Source: Panulirus ornatus (lineage: Eukaryota > Arthropoda > Malacostraca > Decapoda > Palinuridae). From it: 64,000 nt of DNA. How positions within the stretch are numbered: position 1 is the stretch's first letter; every line of letters begins with the position of its first letter. The position numbers and the translations under genes were made by a program. A model generated the notes under the pieces. That model saw only the letters and a list, made by a program, of their open reading frames with translations, searched no databases and was not told the origin of the DNA. The stretch spans positions 33,942,203 through 34,006,202 of the forward strand of contig NC_092234.1 of NCBI RefSeq assembly GCF_036320965.1, in the 5' to 3' direction. This document shows positions 37,041 through 49,280 of the stretch, piece by piece.

Positions 37041-40000
37041 TGGAGTAAAGGTATGGCTATAAATCCGAGTTTGTGAACTTTACCTTTGAATAAAAAGAAC
37101 AATACACTAGGGGAGAGATGCATTACAAAATTACCCCTTACCGTGATCTTTTGAAGTGTGAAGTAAATTTATAAAGCGAATTACTACACAGTATATCTCT
37201 AAAATTTCTTTTTCATTACAACAGATGTAAGTCAAATGTTTCATGAAAGTTGAAATGTACCATAATCTAGTATTAGCTCTTCCTTTACAACTCTAGCTGT
37301 GTCATGTTGTCCTTTGTAGTTATTTTGATCTGACTTGTAGAATCTTACATGAAGGATTTTGTAGAAAAGATTGCATATGAAAATACCAGCATCAGGATAG
37401 AATAGATAACATCCAAAAGACCCAAGAAGCCGTGTAGTTAGTTAGGGTGAAGCAGGAGACGTAATTTTAGAGACCACCTAGACTCACTCCCAACCACAAG
37501 GTAATACAAAGCCTGGCATCCCAGCAAGAAAGGCTTCTTGTGATCTCATCCAAATTTCTTATGAAATTAATTCACTTATTAAACCTTTCCGATTTCCTGT
37601 ATATGGGTTTCTCCTCTTTGTGAATATAATGAGAATATTCGTGTTTCACTTACAATAAATCAGAGATGTGGTTTTTCTGTATGTTGCCTGAGACATTGAA
37701 AGAGGTCAAGTGAATAATCTTTCTCTCTTTTTAACATGGTATATAAAGTATCGGCATTATAGTTGCTTCCTGTGGGTACGATGTGATGCAATGACTGATA
37801 ATGTTTCAATGTCCCGCTCTCACGTGATATCTCTGATTGGTTGACACTTCCTCTAAAGCCATCAGATGACAGAATTTCACCAAATTATTCTGTAGTTATC
37901 ATTCGCACGAATACGAAGCTTATGAAATATTTTATCTTGTTTATAGTTGATATGGATGAGGTAAAAAAAATTAAGAGTGACTTGACACAATTAAGAAGTA
38001 TGGTAAAACCAAAGCGGCGATACGTGGTGCAAGCGTAGAAAGCCAGTTCCTCCCAACAAAACACCCACCGTAAACAGAGAGAACTGTCACGCAGAGAAAA
38101 CACGGTATGGAACGTTATTAATCATTTTCTCTGCTAGAACGGCAATAATTGTACAAAAGGTATGTAACTGCACACTGTATTGGCTGTTATTTTGTGTTTT
38201 GCCTTTTATGTTATTAGGAAAGTTTCTGTAGTTTAATTGGTGAGTTGTTAAGTCAGCATCAAATGTAATGTTCAGTTGCCTTTTCGCTTCCACGACTATC
38301 TTTAGTGCAGATTGTAAGTGAAAGTGTCTGTCATAAGCTCTTTAGTAAGCTCTTACACTGATTTACCGCCTTGAATTGGATATGTATGGGTTTAGTGTAG
38401 ATGGAATGTTTTGAAACATATCTGGAGGCCTTGAAGCATTGTCTCCTCTCCACCAATGATAGTCTTCAATACTGTTTATATGTATACATAATATATTTTG
38501 GAAGGAGCTAACCAATAGAGGCAGCTGTGTTATTTTGGTGGATAAAGCTTTAGGTAAAAGCCTAGTTTAGCCCCGCATCGCTATTTTGGATATTGGATAA
38601 AAAACAGTAGTATAGTGTCTTGAAAATTCGGTATTATTACCATGTGGGATATCCTGGGAATTTTGTTAGGTTAGGTTAGGTGTTTTAGATTAGGTTTGGT
38701 TTGGTTGCAATTTTTCTCAAATAGTTTTTGATGTCTTTTGAACGATGCTGACCTTCATTTCTTTCTCAGGTAGGGGGATTTCCGAAACGATGATATTATT
38801 AGGACGTTACTATAACCGTTTCGGACATCTACAGAATTGTTTGTTTTTTGGTCGAACTTGACACCTTTATTCATGATGTTTTTCATCATACTTATAAATG
38901 GGAAAAAATGAATTTTGCAAAAGGAATAGATTGTATAGTATGATAATTGTGGAGTATGATTTGGAGTAATGTTTTATTAGGTAGCTAATGTACCTGTAAG
39001 AAGATGCAAGCTTTCTAAGTTAATGATGTGTGTTTTACTTATAGAATCATCTTCACTGTAAAGAATTATTCAATTCACTCAAGTAAATTTCTCTTTCAGT
39101 ATTAGATAGCTCATTAGTGGTAGGATTATAAGTGATAGGGAAAATGGGTTAAATGATAATGATAAGTCTTTGAACATAAAATGATAATCATGTAAAACCT
39201 TGAACAAAGCAAAACATGTATTTTGGAGTTTTCACAATAATGTGTGCAGTCTTTTTATGTATAACCAGTTTTGAATACACAATCATCATGTTTTACACAA
39301 CACATACAATCCCCTTAGAGCCCACTACATTACAGGAACACTTGGGCCGTCCTGTGCCAGTAATAATACACCCAGGAATGGGCTGTCATTGAGAAGAACC
39401 AAAGCCAAGCTTAGTATTTATAAATTTTTGCATACGCACTGAATACACATACAGTTCCAGCATATTTGTTGTCATTGGTTGGTGGTATCTCTAATAAGTA
39501 TGGAGAGGAAAAAATTGCTAACATCTGTCTTTTGAAGGAATTGATATCTTTTATACATAGAACTAGATATTTTGTAGATTGAATCTGACACCTTTATTCA
39601 TTCACCTTTACTCATTATGATTTTGATCATATTTATAAATGGAGAAACTAAATTTCACAAGATGATTAGATTTTATAGTAGGATTAGGAACCTGTTCTTT
39701 GGGGAAGACAGTGGAAAAATAATGACATGATTAGTGATTTTTTTTCTCCTGTCAAAAGTTTTTGAATGATAACATGAACTTGGATGTTTTCTGGCATTTC
39801 ATGTTTGTTACAGCTGGGACTATACAAGCCAGTCTTTCATGACCATAAGATGTTAGTTTCCTTTCTCTTGATATACAACTCACAGAAGGGGCCTAAATTT
39901 ATGACGGGTTTATGCTCCTGGACAGCCTGTATCAAGTAATAAGTTGAGCCCTTGAAACCCCTGTTATAAGGATGGTTATGTTCCTCACCAACTATTTTCC

Positions 40001-42129
40001 CAATATAACCCGAATGAATGTAACATACTCTTTCCTAAAACAGCTAACCATCAGTATTCAGTACATTGTAGTACACTCTGTCATGATGTGATTTGAATGA
40101 TGTTAATGAAAAAATGAAAAGATTCTACTCTGAAAGATGATGATGTGGGCTTTAGGTGCTGTTGAAATAGAATTGGGTGGACTGGGGACTACTGGGAGGG
40201 ACATGGAGGGGTAATAGGATTACTGGTATGTAGGTCAACCCTTGAATTACTTGACTCAAGAACTGCTTTCATATCACAGGTAATGCAATTGAATTACCAA
40301 AAGACATGATGCTGAGATCATGAGGTGATGGTGAAATGGAACAAGAGTCTAATGAGCTTGAGTGAGAGGTACAGGAATAGTTACAGGACTTGTCTTTGTC
40401 ACCCTGAATCATCACGTCCAGCAGGTGTGAATATGTTAGGTAATGGTGTAGCATTGAACACAAAGAAACTATTTTGCCATTTGTTTAGATACAAATCAAA
40501 TGGTACTTTGCTCTGACATAATTAGAATGTACATGATAAGTATGCAAATACCTTAGATTTTGATGATATACTTTATTGTTTAAATAGATACACTTTTTAT
40601 ATTACCTATATATAGATTAAAATAATTTTTCAATCTGTTGCAAATTGAAAGTCAAAGATTGATTCAACATGCACTTATTCAGAAGTGTTGTAAGTCTAAA
40701 TTGTTGTGTTGCAGTGTTGTATCTCGAGGTCTCTTTGTAGTTGCTATGTGTTCATAGTGTAGTGCTGAAATTCATTTGAATATGAAAAGCATCAATTTAA
40801 GAGGTGTTGTATCAGCCATAAGGACCACTTTCACAAATTTCTAATGAATGCTGGCAAATTATACAACTGATAATACAGTATGTTCATATTTTAACCCTTT
40901 CATGCCAGTTGTGGTAATTATTTTGTAATTTCAGTTTGGAAACTAAATAAAGCTCAGTAAAATCCAAATAAGTACCAGGTGAATGATTTTGTTAGTTGTC
41001 CACAGGACAGTAATTTTTGAGACTTCTATTGTAATGCAAGGATATTTGTATATTGCTCTGGGATACCGCTGGCTTCCCACCTGTTTTAGGTGATAGATTT
41101 TGATGAAAGAGATACCAATCAATACATTTACTCCAAACTTTTGATACTGAGTGCTTTTGCCACACAATTTTCTTGTATTTCAATGTCTTGCCCACTTTTT
41201 GAAGAAGGAGGTGCTTCACATAAAGTGTCACATTCTATGGCTACTCTTCAACTGTAAATGCTGACACAGACCCCTTAGATGTTATGCTTAAGATGCTGTA
41301 GCCACAGCCTCGAACTCAGCCACATGAGGATAGGCCCATGACAATTGCCAGAAGATCCAATAACCGTTAGAGTACATTCTTTTGAGTGTATATGAGACAA
41401 TAGATGATAGTTGTGACAGGTGGATTTTCTCTACAGTGATGCGGTAACTGGACATAGTTGTTGGTTGAGGATAGTATGTGGGCAGGAAGATAAGAGGATT
41501 ATCTTTGGGGTCACTGATGGCAACATACAAAAATAGTAAAGTATACACACAGGGAAGTGCACCAGTTTGTACAACCCAGCACTGACTGATGATAGGCAGA
41601 TGAGATGAATATTGGATTGCTATAAGGTATGCAGGATATTGTTAACACATGTAAGGGGAAGCACACCTAGATTTCAAAGCCACTTCACTAAATCACAGAC
41701 CCATGATGCTGCCATTAACCTAAAGCTGTCATAAAATGGAGAGATAAGAAACTTAAGATGCATTTACATATTCGCCTGTTGATTTAAGTATGTCCAGTTT
41801 CAAAGCAATATGTCTCTCTGAAGTGACATATACAGCACCTCCCCCCACTTTGGATGTCCCTGAGAAACTACTGTCTACCCTCATGGGGCATGGTCTTGAG
41901 CTGTGTGGGCTTACACCATTGCTTTTTTTTTTAATTCCTGATCTTCATCTTGGCAATTAGAGTTGTGACTGGCGAATAAATGATTATAGGCCAAAAGGTT
42001 GAGGAGGCATGCCATACTACAGCTTTTAGCATGTGTTTGCATATGAAAAGTGAGGTATGGTGCATAGTGATAGAATAGCTTTGAAAAATGCATTTATTGA
42101 TAGATATGATATCTGTTTGATTTTTATCT
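37038..42129. other. Long AT-rich stretch, probable intron or intergenic
   Basis: The longest repeat-poor segment in the window. Open frames are at most 92 codons. At 37,969-38,035 the frame MDEVKKIKSDLTQLRSMVKP looks like a short coiled coil, preceded by TTGTTTATAG (a possible acceptor), but no donor or homolog was recognised. Three tandem TTAGG units lie at 38,667-38,681. Confidence 0.4.
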
Positions 42130-42455
42130 ATGATGTGTGTTCCTTCTGGCAAGTTCCATCAAAGAGGTGGCCACTGCAAGAATCTCCACTTTTCCCTGTC
42201 CTTGCATGCCTCCCTCACAATCACCATTCATGCAGTCCACCATTTCTCTCTTTTTAGTACTTTTTCACTTTACTTCCCTATCTTACAGGTTGTCTTCTGA
42301 CATCATCCCCATTAACTGTGCTTTCGTACACTTCAGAAACTCCCCATTTTGCACTCTTTCCACAAGCCAAGACCTCCACAAAGTATTATGTTTCAACCAC
42401 TCTACCACCGTATAATTAATTCTCTTAGCACTCTTTACCTGACCAAGTCTTTCAT
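42130..42455 (-). mobile_element. LINE-B copy, 3' part (continues at 45,977)
   Basis: On the minus strand this is the end of LINE-B, parallel to 56,440-56,780: GGCCACCTCTTTGATGGAAC at the 3' end, GAGGGAGGCATGCAAGGAC, and AAACATAATACTTTGTGGAG. It is separated from the rest of the element by the LINE-A insertion at 42,456-45,976. A degenerate GATA-rich tail lies at 42,098-42,130. Confidence 0.82.
42445..42455. repeat. Target-site duplication, left copy
   Basis: AAGTCTTTCAT, identical to 45,977-45,987. Flanks the twin-primed LINE-A insertion. Confidence 0.9.
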
Positions 42456-42662
42456 TATTTTTTTTATTATTTTTATTATACTTTGTCGCTGTCTCCCGCG
42501 TTTGCGAGGTAGCGCAAGGAAACAGACGAAAGAAATGGCCCAACCCCCCCCCATACACATGTATATACATACGTCCACACACGCAAATATACATACCTAC
42601 ACAGCTTTCCATGGTTTACCCCAGACGCTTCACATGCCCTGCTTCAATCCACTGACAGCACG

Positions 42663-44498
42663 TCAACCCCGGTATACCACATCGCTCCAATTCACTCTAT
42701 TCCTTGCCCTCCTTTCACCCTCCTGCATGTTCAGGCCCCGATCACACAAAATCTTTTTCACTCCATCTTTCCACCTCCAATTTGGTCTCCCTCTTCTCCT
42801 TTTTCCCTCCACCTCCGACACATATATCCTCTTGGTCAATCTTTCCTCACTCATCCTCTCCATGTGCCCAAACCACTTCAAAACACCCTCTTCTGCTCTC
42901 TCAACCACGCTCTTTTTATTTCCACACATCTCTCTTACCCTTACGTTACTCACTCGATCAAACCACCTCACACCACACATTGTCCTCAAACATCTCATTT
43001 CCAGCACATCCATCCTCCTGCGCACAACTCTATCCATAGCCCACGCCTCGCAACCATACAACATTGTTGGAACCACTATTCCTTCAAACATACCCATTTT
43101 TGCTTTCCGAGATAATGTTCTCGACTTCCACACATTCTTCAAGGCCCCCAGGATTTTCGCCCCCTCCCCCACCCTATGATCCACTTCCGCTTCCATGGTT
43201 CCATCCGCTGCCAGATCCACTCCCAGATATCTAAAACACTTCACTTCCTCCAGTTTTTCTCCATTCAAACTCACCTCCCAATTGACTTGACCCTCAACCC
43301 CACTGTACCTAATAACCTTGCTCTTATTCACATTTACTCTTAACTTTCTTCTTCTACACACTTTTCCAAACTCAGTCACCAGCTTCTGCAGTTTCTCACA
43401 TGAATCAGCCACCAGCGCTGTATCATCAGCGAACAACAACTGACTCACTTCCCAAGCTCTCTCATCCCCAACAGACTTCATACTTGCCCCTCTTTCCAAA
43501 ACTCTTGCATTTACCTCCCAAACAACCCCATCCATAAACAAATTAAACAACCATGGAGACATCACACACCCCTGCCGCAAACCTACATTCACTGAGAACC
43601 AATCACTTTCCTCTCTTCCTACACGTACACATGCCTTACATCCTCGATAAAAACTTTTCACTGCTTCTAACAACTTTCCTCCCACACCATATATTCTTAA
43701 TACCTTCCACAGAGCATCTCTATCCACTCTATCATATGCCTTCTCCAGATCCATAAATGCTACATACAAATCCATTTGCTTTTCTAAGTATTTCTCACAT
43801 ACATTCTTCAAAGCAAACACCTGATCCACACATCCTCTACCACTTCTGAAACCACACTGCTCTTCCCCAATCTGATGCTCTGTACATGCCTTCACCCTCT
43901 CAATCAATACCCTCCCATATAATTTACCAGGAATACTCAACAAACTTATACCTCTGTAATTTGAGCACTCACTCTTATCCCCTTTGCCTTTGTACAATGG
44001 CACTATGCACGCATTCCGCCAATCCTCAGGCACCTCACCATGAGTCATACATACATTAAATAACCTTACCAACCAGTCAACAATACAGTCACCCCCTTTT
44101 TTAATAAATTCCACTGCAATACCATCCAAACCTGCTGCCTTGCCGGCTTTCATCTTCCGCAAAGCTTTCACTACCTCTTCTCTGTTTACCAAATCATTTT
44201 CCCTAACCCTCTCACTTTGCACACCACCTCGACCAAAACACCCTATATCTGCCACTCTATCATCAAACACATTCAACAAACCTTCAAAATACTCACTCCA
44301 TCTCCTTCTCACATCACCACTACTTGTTATCACCTCCCCACTTGCGCCCTTCACCGAAGTTCCCATTTGCTCCCTTGTCTTACGCACTTTATGTACCTCC
44401 TTCCAGAACATCTTTTTATTCTCCCTAAAATTTAATGATACTCTCTCACCCCAACTCTCATTTGCCCTCCTTTTTTCCATAGCCAGAGGTTGAACCAT
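42663..44498 (-). CDS. LINE-A reverse transcriptase half, 611-codon open frame
   Basis: RT of a non-LTR retrotransposon, which copies element RNA at a nicked target. Landmarks by residue: linker to about 110; LYGRVLIERVKAC (193-205); GFRSGRGCVDQVFAL (216-230); motif A AFMDLEKAYD (247-256, catalytic Asp 250); GLRQGCVMSPWLFNLFMD (306-323); motif C FADD (356-359); FRYLGVD; then a C-terminal IVVPTMLYGCEAW block and NWRWKDGVKKILCDRGLN near the end. No stop or frameshift. The first ~10 residues (MVQPLAMEKR) come from sequence next to the inversion junction, so the ATG is incidental. In the parent element this half continues in frame from the endonuclease. RTE-like is my best clade guess. Confidence 0.88.
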   Translation of the reverse strand: MVQPLAMEKRRANESWGERVSLNFRENKKMFWKEVHKVRKTREQMGTSVKGASGEVITSSGDVRRRWSEYFEGLLNVFDDRVADIGCFGRGGVQSERVRENDLVNREEVVKALRKMKAGKAAGLDGIAVEFIKKGGDCIVDWLVRLFNVCMTHGEVPEDWRNACIVPLYKGKGDKSECSNYRGISLLSIPGKLYGRVLIERVKACTEHQIGEEQCGFRSGRGCVDQVFALKNVCEKYLEKQMDLYVAFMDLEKAYDRVDRDALWKVLRIYGVGGKLLEAVKSFYRGCKACVRVGREESDWFSVNVGLRQGCVMSPWLFNLFMDGVVWEVNARVLERGASMKSVGDERAWEVSQLLFADDTALVADSCEKLQKLVTEFGKVCRRRKLRVNVNKSKVIRYSGVEGQVNWEVSLNGEKLEEVKCFRYLGVDLAADGTMEAEVDHRVGEGAKILGALKNVWKSRTLSRKAKMGMFEGIVVPTMLYGCEAWAMDRVVRRRMDVLEMRCLRTMCGVRWFDRVSNVRVREMCGNKKSVVERAEEGVLKWFGHMERMSEERLTKRIYVSEVEGKRRRGRPNWRWKDGVKKILCDRGLNMQEGERRARNRVNWSDVVYRG

Positions 44499-44663
44499 TA
44501 TGTGTCATTCTTTCTCATTCATTTCAAGCTAGAAGTTTCAGTTTTCTAAATTGTTTCTTACATTTCTCATATGTATATATATGTATGTGTGTGTGTGTGT
44601 GTATATGTGCGTATGTATGTGTATGTGTGTGTATGTGTATATGTATATATATATGTATATTAT
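44479..44663. other. Extra sequence at the inversion junction, possible 5' transduction
   Basis: Lies upstream of the conserved 5' end (TATCCCTGGGG) of the inverted half: about 95 bp of unique-looking DNA and a TA/TG microsatellite (44,574-44,660). If transcription began upstream of the source element, this would be carried-along flank. If it is filler made during repair, it would have no other genomic source. Confidence 0.5.
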
Positions 44664-44782
44664 CCCTGGGGATAGGGGTGAAAGAATACTTCCCACGTAT
44701 TCCTCGCGTGTCGTAGAAAGCGACTAGAGGGGACGGGAGCGGGGGGCCAGAAATCCTCCCCTCCTTGTATTAACTTTCTAAA
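44664..44782 (+). promoter_or_regulatory. LINE-A 5' UTR
   Basis: The only LINE-A 5' end in the window. TATCCCTGGGGATAGGGGTG, ACTTCCCACGTATTCCTCG, AGAAATCCTCCCCTCCTTG. The whole block and the first codons are shared with the head of element S. Promoter activity is likely for a LINE 5' UTR but is not demonstrated by sequence. Confidence 0.7.
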
Positions 44783-45886
44783 ATGGGAAACAGAAGAAGG
44801 AGTCACGCGGGGAGCGCTCATCCTCCTCGAAGGCTCAGAGTGGGGTGCCTAAATGTGTGTGGATGTAACCAAGATGTGAAAAAAGGAGAGATAGGTAGTA
44901 TGTTTGAGGAAAGGAACCTGGATGTTTTGGCTCTGAGTGAAACGAAGCTCAAGGGTAAAGGGGAAGAGTGGTTTGGGAATGTCTGGGGAGTAAAGTCAGG
45001 GGTTAGTGAGAGGACAAGAGCAAGGGAAGGAGTAGCAATACTCCTGAAACAGGAGTTGTGGGAGTATGTGATAGAGTGTAAGAAAGTAAATTCTCGATTA
45101 ATATGGGTAAAACTGAAAGTTGATGGAGAGAGGTGGGTGATTATTGGTGCATATGCACCTGGACATGAGAAGAAAGATCAAGAGAGGCAAGTGTTTTGGG
45201 AGCAGCTGAATGAGTGTGTTAGTGGTTTTGATGCACGAGACCGGGTCATAGTGATGGGTGATTTGAATGCAAAGGTGAGTAATGTGGCAGTTGAGGGAAT
45301 AATTGGTATACATGGGGTGTTCAGTGTTGTAAATGGAAATGGTGAAGAGCTTGTAGATTTATGTGCTGAAAAAGGACTGATGATTGGGAATACCTGGTTT
45401 AAAAAGCGAGATATACATAAGTATACTTATGTAAGTAGGAGAGATGGCCAGAGAGCGTTATTGGATTACGTGTTAATTGACAGGCGTGCGAAAGAGAGAC
45501 TTTTGGATGTTAATGTGCTGAGAGGTGCAACTGGAGGGATGTCTGATCATTATCTTGTGGAGGCTAAGGTGAAGATTTGTATGGGTTTTCAGAAAAGAAG
45601 AGTGAATGTTGGGGTGAAGAGGGTGGTGAGAGTAAGTGAGCTTGAGAAGGAGACCTGTGTGAGGAAGTACCAGGAGAGACTGAGTACAGAATGGAAAAAG
45701 GTGAGAACAATGGAAGTAAGGGGAGTGGGGGAGGAATGGGATGTATTTAGGGAATCAGTGATGGATTGCGCAAAAGATGCTTGTGGCATGAGAAGAGTGG
45801 GAGGTGGGTTGATTAGAAAGGGTAGCGAGTGGTGGGATGAAGAAGTAAGAGTATTAGTGAAAGAGAAGAGAGAGGCATTTGGATGA
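44783..45886 (+). pseudogene. LINE-A endonuclease half, 367-codon frame, premature stop
   Basis: APE-type endonuclease that nicks target DNA to prime reverse transcription. Residues: LRVGCLNVCGCN (18-29), LALSETKLKG (49-58, catalytic Glu 53), IIGAYAPGHEKK (120-131), VMGDLNAKVSN (158-167, Asp 160 and Asn 162), ALLDYVLIDRR (225-235), GMSDHYLVEAKV (252-263, SDH). All active-site blocks are present. The start is ATG in the 5' UTR/head. A TGA at 45,884 replaces a CGA present in the copies at 60,467 and 63,797. After it the frame runs open to the A tract at 45,976. The stop and the inversion make this copy inactive. Confidence 0.9.
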
Positions 45887-45976
45887 TTTTTGCAGGGGAA
45901 AAATGCAATTGAGTGGGAGATGTATAAAAGAAAGAGACAGGAGGTCAAGAGAAAGGTGCAAGAGGTGAAAAAAAAA

Positions 45977-45987
45977 AAGTCTTTCAT
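45977..45987. repeat. Target-site duplication, right copy
   Basis: AAGTCTTTCAT, identical to 42,445-42,455. LINE-B resumes with ACACCCCCTCAATTTTTAG. Confidence 0.9.
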
Positions 45988-47690
45988 ACACCCCCTCAAT
46001 TTTTAGTCTAGTCATACAACATGCTCCTCTCAAATAACTCTTTTTGACAGTTTGGATTCTTGACCTCTATGGCTCATTCCATGTCTATGTTTTGGCTGCA
46101 TATAGGTCAAGGTTGGGATGACTGTGCTCTCTCTTAGTCCTTCCTTCACTTCCATACTTATACCTCTACTCTTCATTATTCTGTTAAGGGACCTAATGAC
46201 TCTTCTACTCTGTATTGCTCTATCCTTTATCACTCCTTCCATATCATCAGACTTACCCCAGATAGCTCCTGAATACTTGAATTGTCTCACCTATTCCAGT
46301 TTTTCTCCCCCATGTCTATAATACAGTTTTAATAAACTTTCATCTTTCACTCTATTGGGCTCTGCAAAATTTATACTTTCACGCATTTTCTTCCTGTCAC
46401 CATTGCTTTACTTTTACTCCCATTTATCTTCAGTCACCTATGCTTACATCACTAAATACTCTCACAACCTTCTGTAACTCCACTTCTCATCAAACAACAC
46501 ACTGTCATCCACAAACAAGCTTGTCACAGGTTACCACACTGTATTTCCACACCGAAAATCCCTAGATTTTCCTTTCATCTCTCATACCACTCCATCTATA
46601 TACATATTTAAAAAGCCATAGTGACATTACACAGCTCTGCATCACACCCACAGGTATGCAAAACTTTTCACTCAACTCTCCATTCACTCTTACACATGCT
46701 TTATTACCATCCAACAGTTGTCCCCGTACCCCATAATTCCTTAATACATCCCACAAAGTATCAGACTTATTCCCCTATTTTTGCAACATTCATAGCATCT
46801 TCTCCATTGAATACAGGAACAATTATAGCTTTCACCCAATCATTAGGAACATATTAGATTTCATATCTAATGCATCCACAGTATCACACTTTCTCCTCCA
46901 TACTTCAACAGTTCAGTCATAATCTCATTCACTCCACGTGCCTCCTGCCTTCAATCTCATTGTCGCCCTTTTTAACCCAACCCCCAACCCCGCTTTTGCT
47001 GTAGACCCCTGCATTTGTATCCTTTCCTTTCATCCTCCATATCCATACATGTAACTACAGCCTCACTTTCACTTTCTTCAAAATACTCTCTCCATTTTTC
47101 TTTCACATCCTCCTTTTGATTTAGCAACTTTCCTTCCTTACTTCCCCCATTAAATTTTGTACTCTTATGTCCACCTCTTTCCTTATTCACTTTCTTTCAG
47201 TACAATTTCTTATTTTCCCTAAACTTTTCCATCATCTTTCTTCCAAAATCTACATCTGCCCATTCTTTGCTGTTATCTATCAGCTTCTTATCATTCTGCT
47301 TACATGTCTCATATTCTTCCCACTTCTTTTGTTGAACTTCCACTAATACATTCCTCTCAAGCATTCTAACATGTGCCTTTTTCTTCTCTTCCACAACATT
47401 TCTTAATCTCGTACATTCACCATGTATTTCCTCTTTTATTCATATATCATAACCTTGCATCCACTTACTATTTCTACAACCTTTAACAGTGTTTTTTCTA
47501 AACATTTCAAACACCTCACTCAGACATGACTGCATCCATACATTTGCTGCACTTCCATCTAAACATTCAGTCACCCTTCTCTCATACATTTTGCTTTTTT
47601 TATTTTTCATCTCATTTGCCAACACTTTTTACCTCTCCATTCTTCCTTACACCATATGTCCACATCTCCGTGTTACTCACCCCTATAAGA
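45977..47690 (-). pseudogene. LINE-B copy, main part (minus strand)
   Basis: A second LINE family, related to LINE-A but clearly distinct. Readable on the minus strand: YSGAIWGKSDDMEGVIKDRA and GISMEVKEGLRESTVIPTLT (46,290-46,030), NYGVRGQLLDGNKACVRVNG (46,740-46,680), VGVMQSCVMSLWLFKYVYRW (46,650-46,590), KSKMYERRVTECLDGSAANV (47,600-47,520) and WADVDFGRKMMEKFRENKKL (47,260-47,200). Stops and shifts throughout, and no intact FADD box. It is older than the LINE-A insertion that splits it from its 3' end at 42,130-42,455. Confidence 0.8.
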
Positions 47691-49245
47691 ACTGCAAATC
47701 TAATTGATGATATATTCAGCGATGTGTTAATTTTATATATACTTGATCGCTGTTTCCCATGTAAGTAAGGTAGAACTAGGAACAAACAAAGAGAGGCTGC
47801 ATCTGCTCACATCCTTTCTCTACCTTTTATGTGTAACGCACCAAAACCACAGCTTTGTATCCACAACCAGGCCCTACAGACCTTTCCATGATATACCCCA
47901 GCCACTTCACTTGCACTGGTTCATTCTGTTGACAGCAAGTCAACCCATGTATATCACATTGTTCCATTGCGCTCTTTCCTCTGCATGCCGTTCGCCCTTG
48001 TACATGTTCAGGCCGGAATGAGTCAAAATGTATTTCACTCCATCCCTCCATCTCTGATTTGGTCTCCCTATTCTCCTTGTTCCCTCTGCTTCTGACACAT
48101 ATATCCTCTTTGTCAACCTTTCCTCACTCATTCTCTCTATACGTCCGAACTGTTACAGCATACTCTCTTCAGCTCTTTCCACTACACTCTTTTCATTACC
48201 ACGCCTCTCTCTTACCTTTCATTACTTACTCGATCAAACTGCCTCACACCACGTATTGTCCTCAAACATTTAATTTCCAAGACACCCACCCTCCTCTGCA
48301 AAGTCTTATCTATAGCCCATGCCTTACATCCGTATAATAATGTTGGGACTACTATACCTCCAAGCATACCCATTTTTGCCCTCCCAGATAATGATCTCTC
48401 TTTCCATACATTCTTCAGTGCTTCCAGAACCTCTGCCCCCTCATCCATCCTATGACTAACTTCTGCTTCCATGGTTTCATTTGCTGCCTTTTTCACTCTT
48501 AGGTATTTAAAACACTTCACGTCCTCCAATTTTTCTCCACTCAAGTTTACAGCCCAACTAACATGTCTTTCAACTCTTCTAAACCCAATAACCTTGCTTT
48601 TATTTACATTTACTCTCAGCTTCCTCCTTTCACACACATTTCCAAACTCAATCACCAACTTCTGCAGAGTTACTCTTGAATATCCCACCAGTGCTGTATC
48701 ATCAGAAAACAACCGATGACTTACTTTCAGGCCCTCCCATCCCCTGTAGACTGCATACTATCCCCTTTCTCCAAGACTTGCATTTACCTCTCTCACCACC
48801 CCTTCCATAAACAAATTAAACAATCATGGTGATTCACACATCCCTGCCACAGACCAACCTTCACTAGACTCATTCACTTTCCTCTCTTGCTACTTGCCCA
48901 CATGCCTTACTTCTCTCTGTTTCTAGAAGCTTTCCTCCCAAACTAATATATTTCTGAGACCTTCCACAAGGTCTCTGTATCAACCATATCATATGCTTTC
49001 TCCAGATCTATAAATGTCACATACAAATTTATCCATTTCACTTAAGTATTTTTCGCACACATTCTTTATTGCAAACGACTGGTCCATACATTCTCTGCCA
49101 CCTCTGCAACCACACTGTTCCTCCCTAATCTGATGCTCTGTACATGCTTTCACTGTCTTAATAACTACACTCCCATATCCACCTTGCCTTTATACAGTGG
49201 CATTATACTTCCATTCTGCTAGTACTCAGGCCCTTCACCATGATC

Positions 49246-49246
49246 C

Positions 49247-49280
<34 letters not shown>

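Larger units (their letters stand above)
42456..45976 (-). mobile_element. LINE-A insertion with inverted 5' half (twin priming)
   Basis: One insertion in two opposing halves. The 3' half (44,478-42,456, minus) carries RT, short 3' UTR and an A-rich tail. The 5' half (44,664-45,976, plus) carries the 5' UTR, endonuclease and linker. The halves meet in element coordinates at the same A-rich linker: the plus part ends at QEVKKK, and the minus part starts at RRANESWG. Together they span the whole element without overlap. An 11-bp target-site duplication bounds the unit, and LINE-B sequence resumes on both sides. Between the halves lies about 185 bp (44,479-44,663) of non-LINE sequence. Confidence 0.9.

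Noticed and set aside
37841..38038. Possible exon with a coiled-coil-like MDEVKKIKSDLTQL
   Set aside because: Only a weak acceptor, no donor (it ends in a stop), and no family recognised.
42349..43179. 276-codon forward frame rich in Ser, Pro, Thr and His, and similar ones at 16,141, 25,150, 49,197 and 61,833
   Set aside because: They are the antisense of the LINE-A RT and 3' UTR. The reverse strand carries the RT motifs. The purine-rich sense strand makes the antisense rarely stop.
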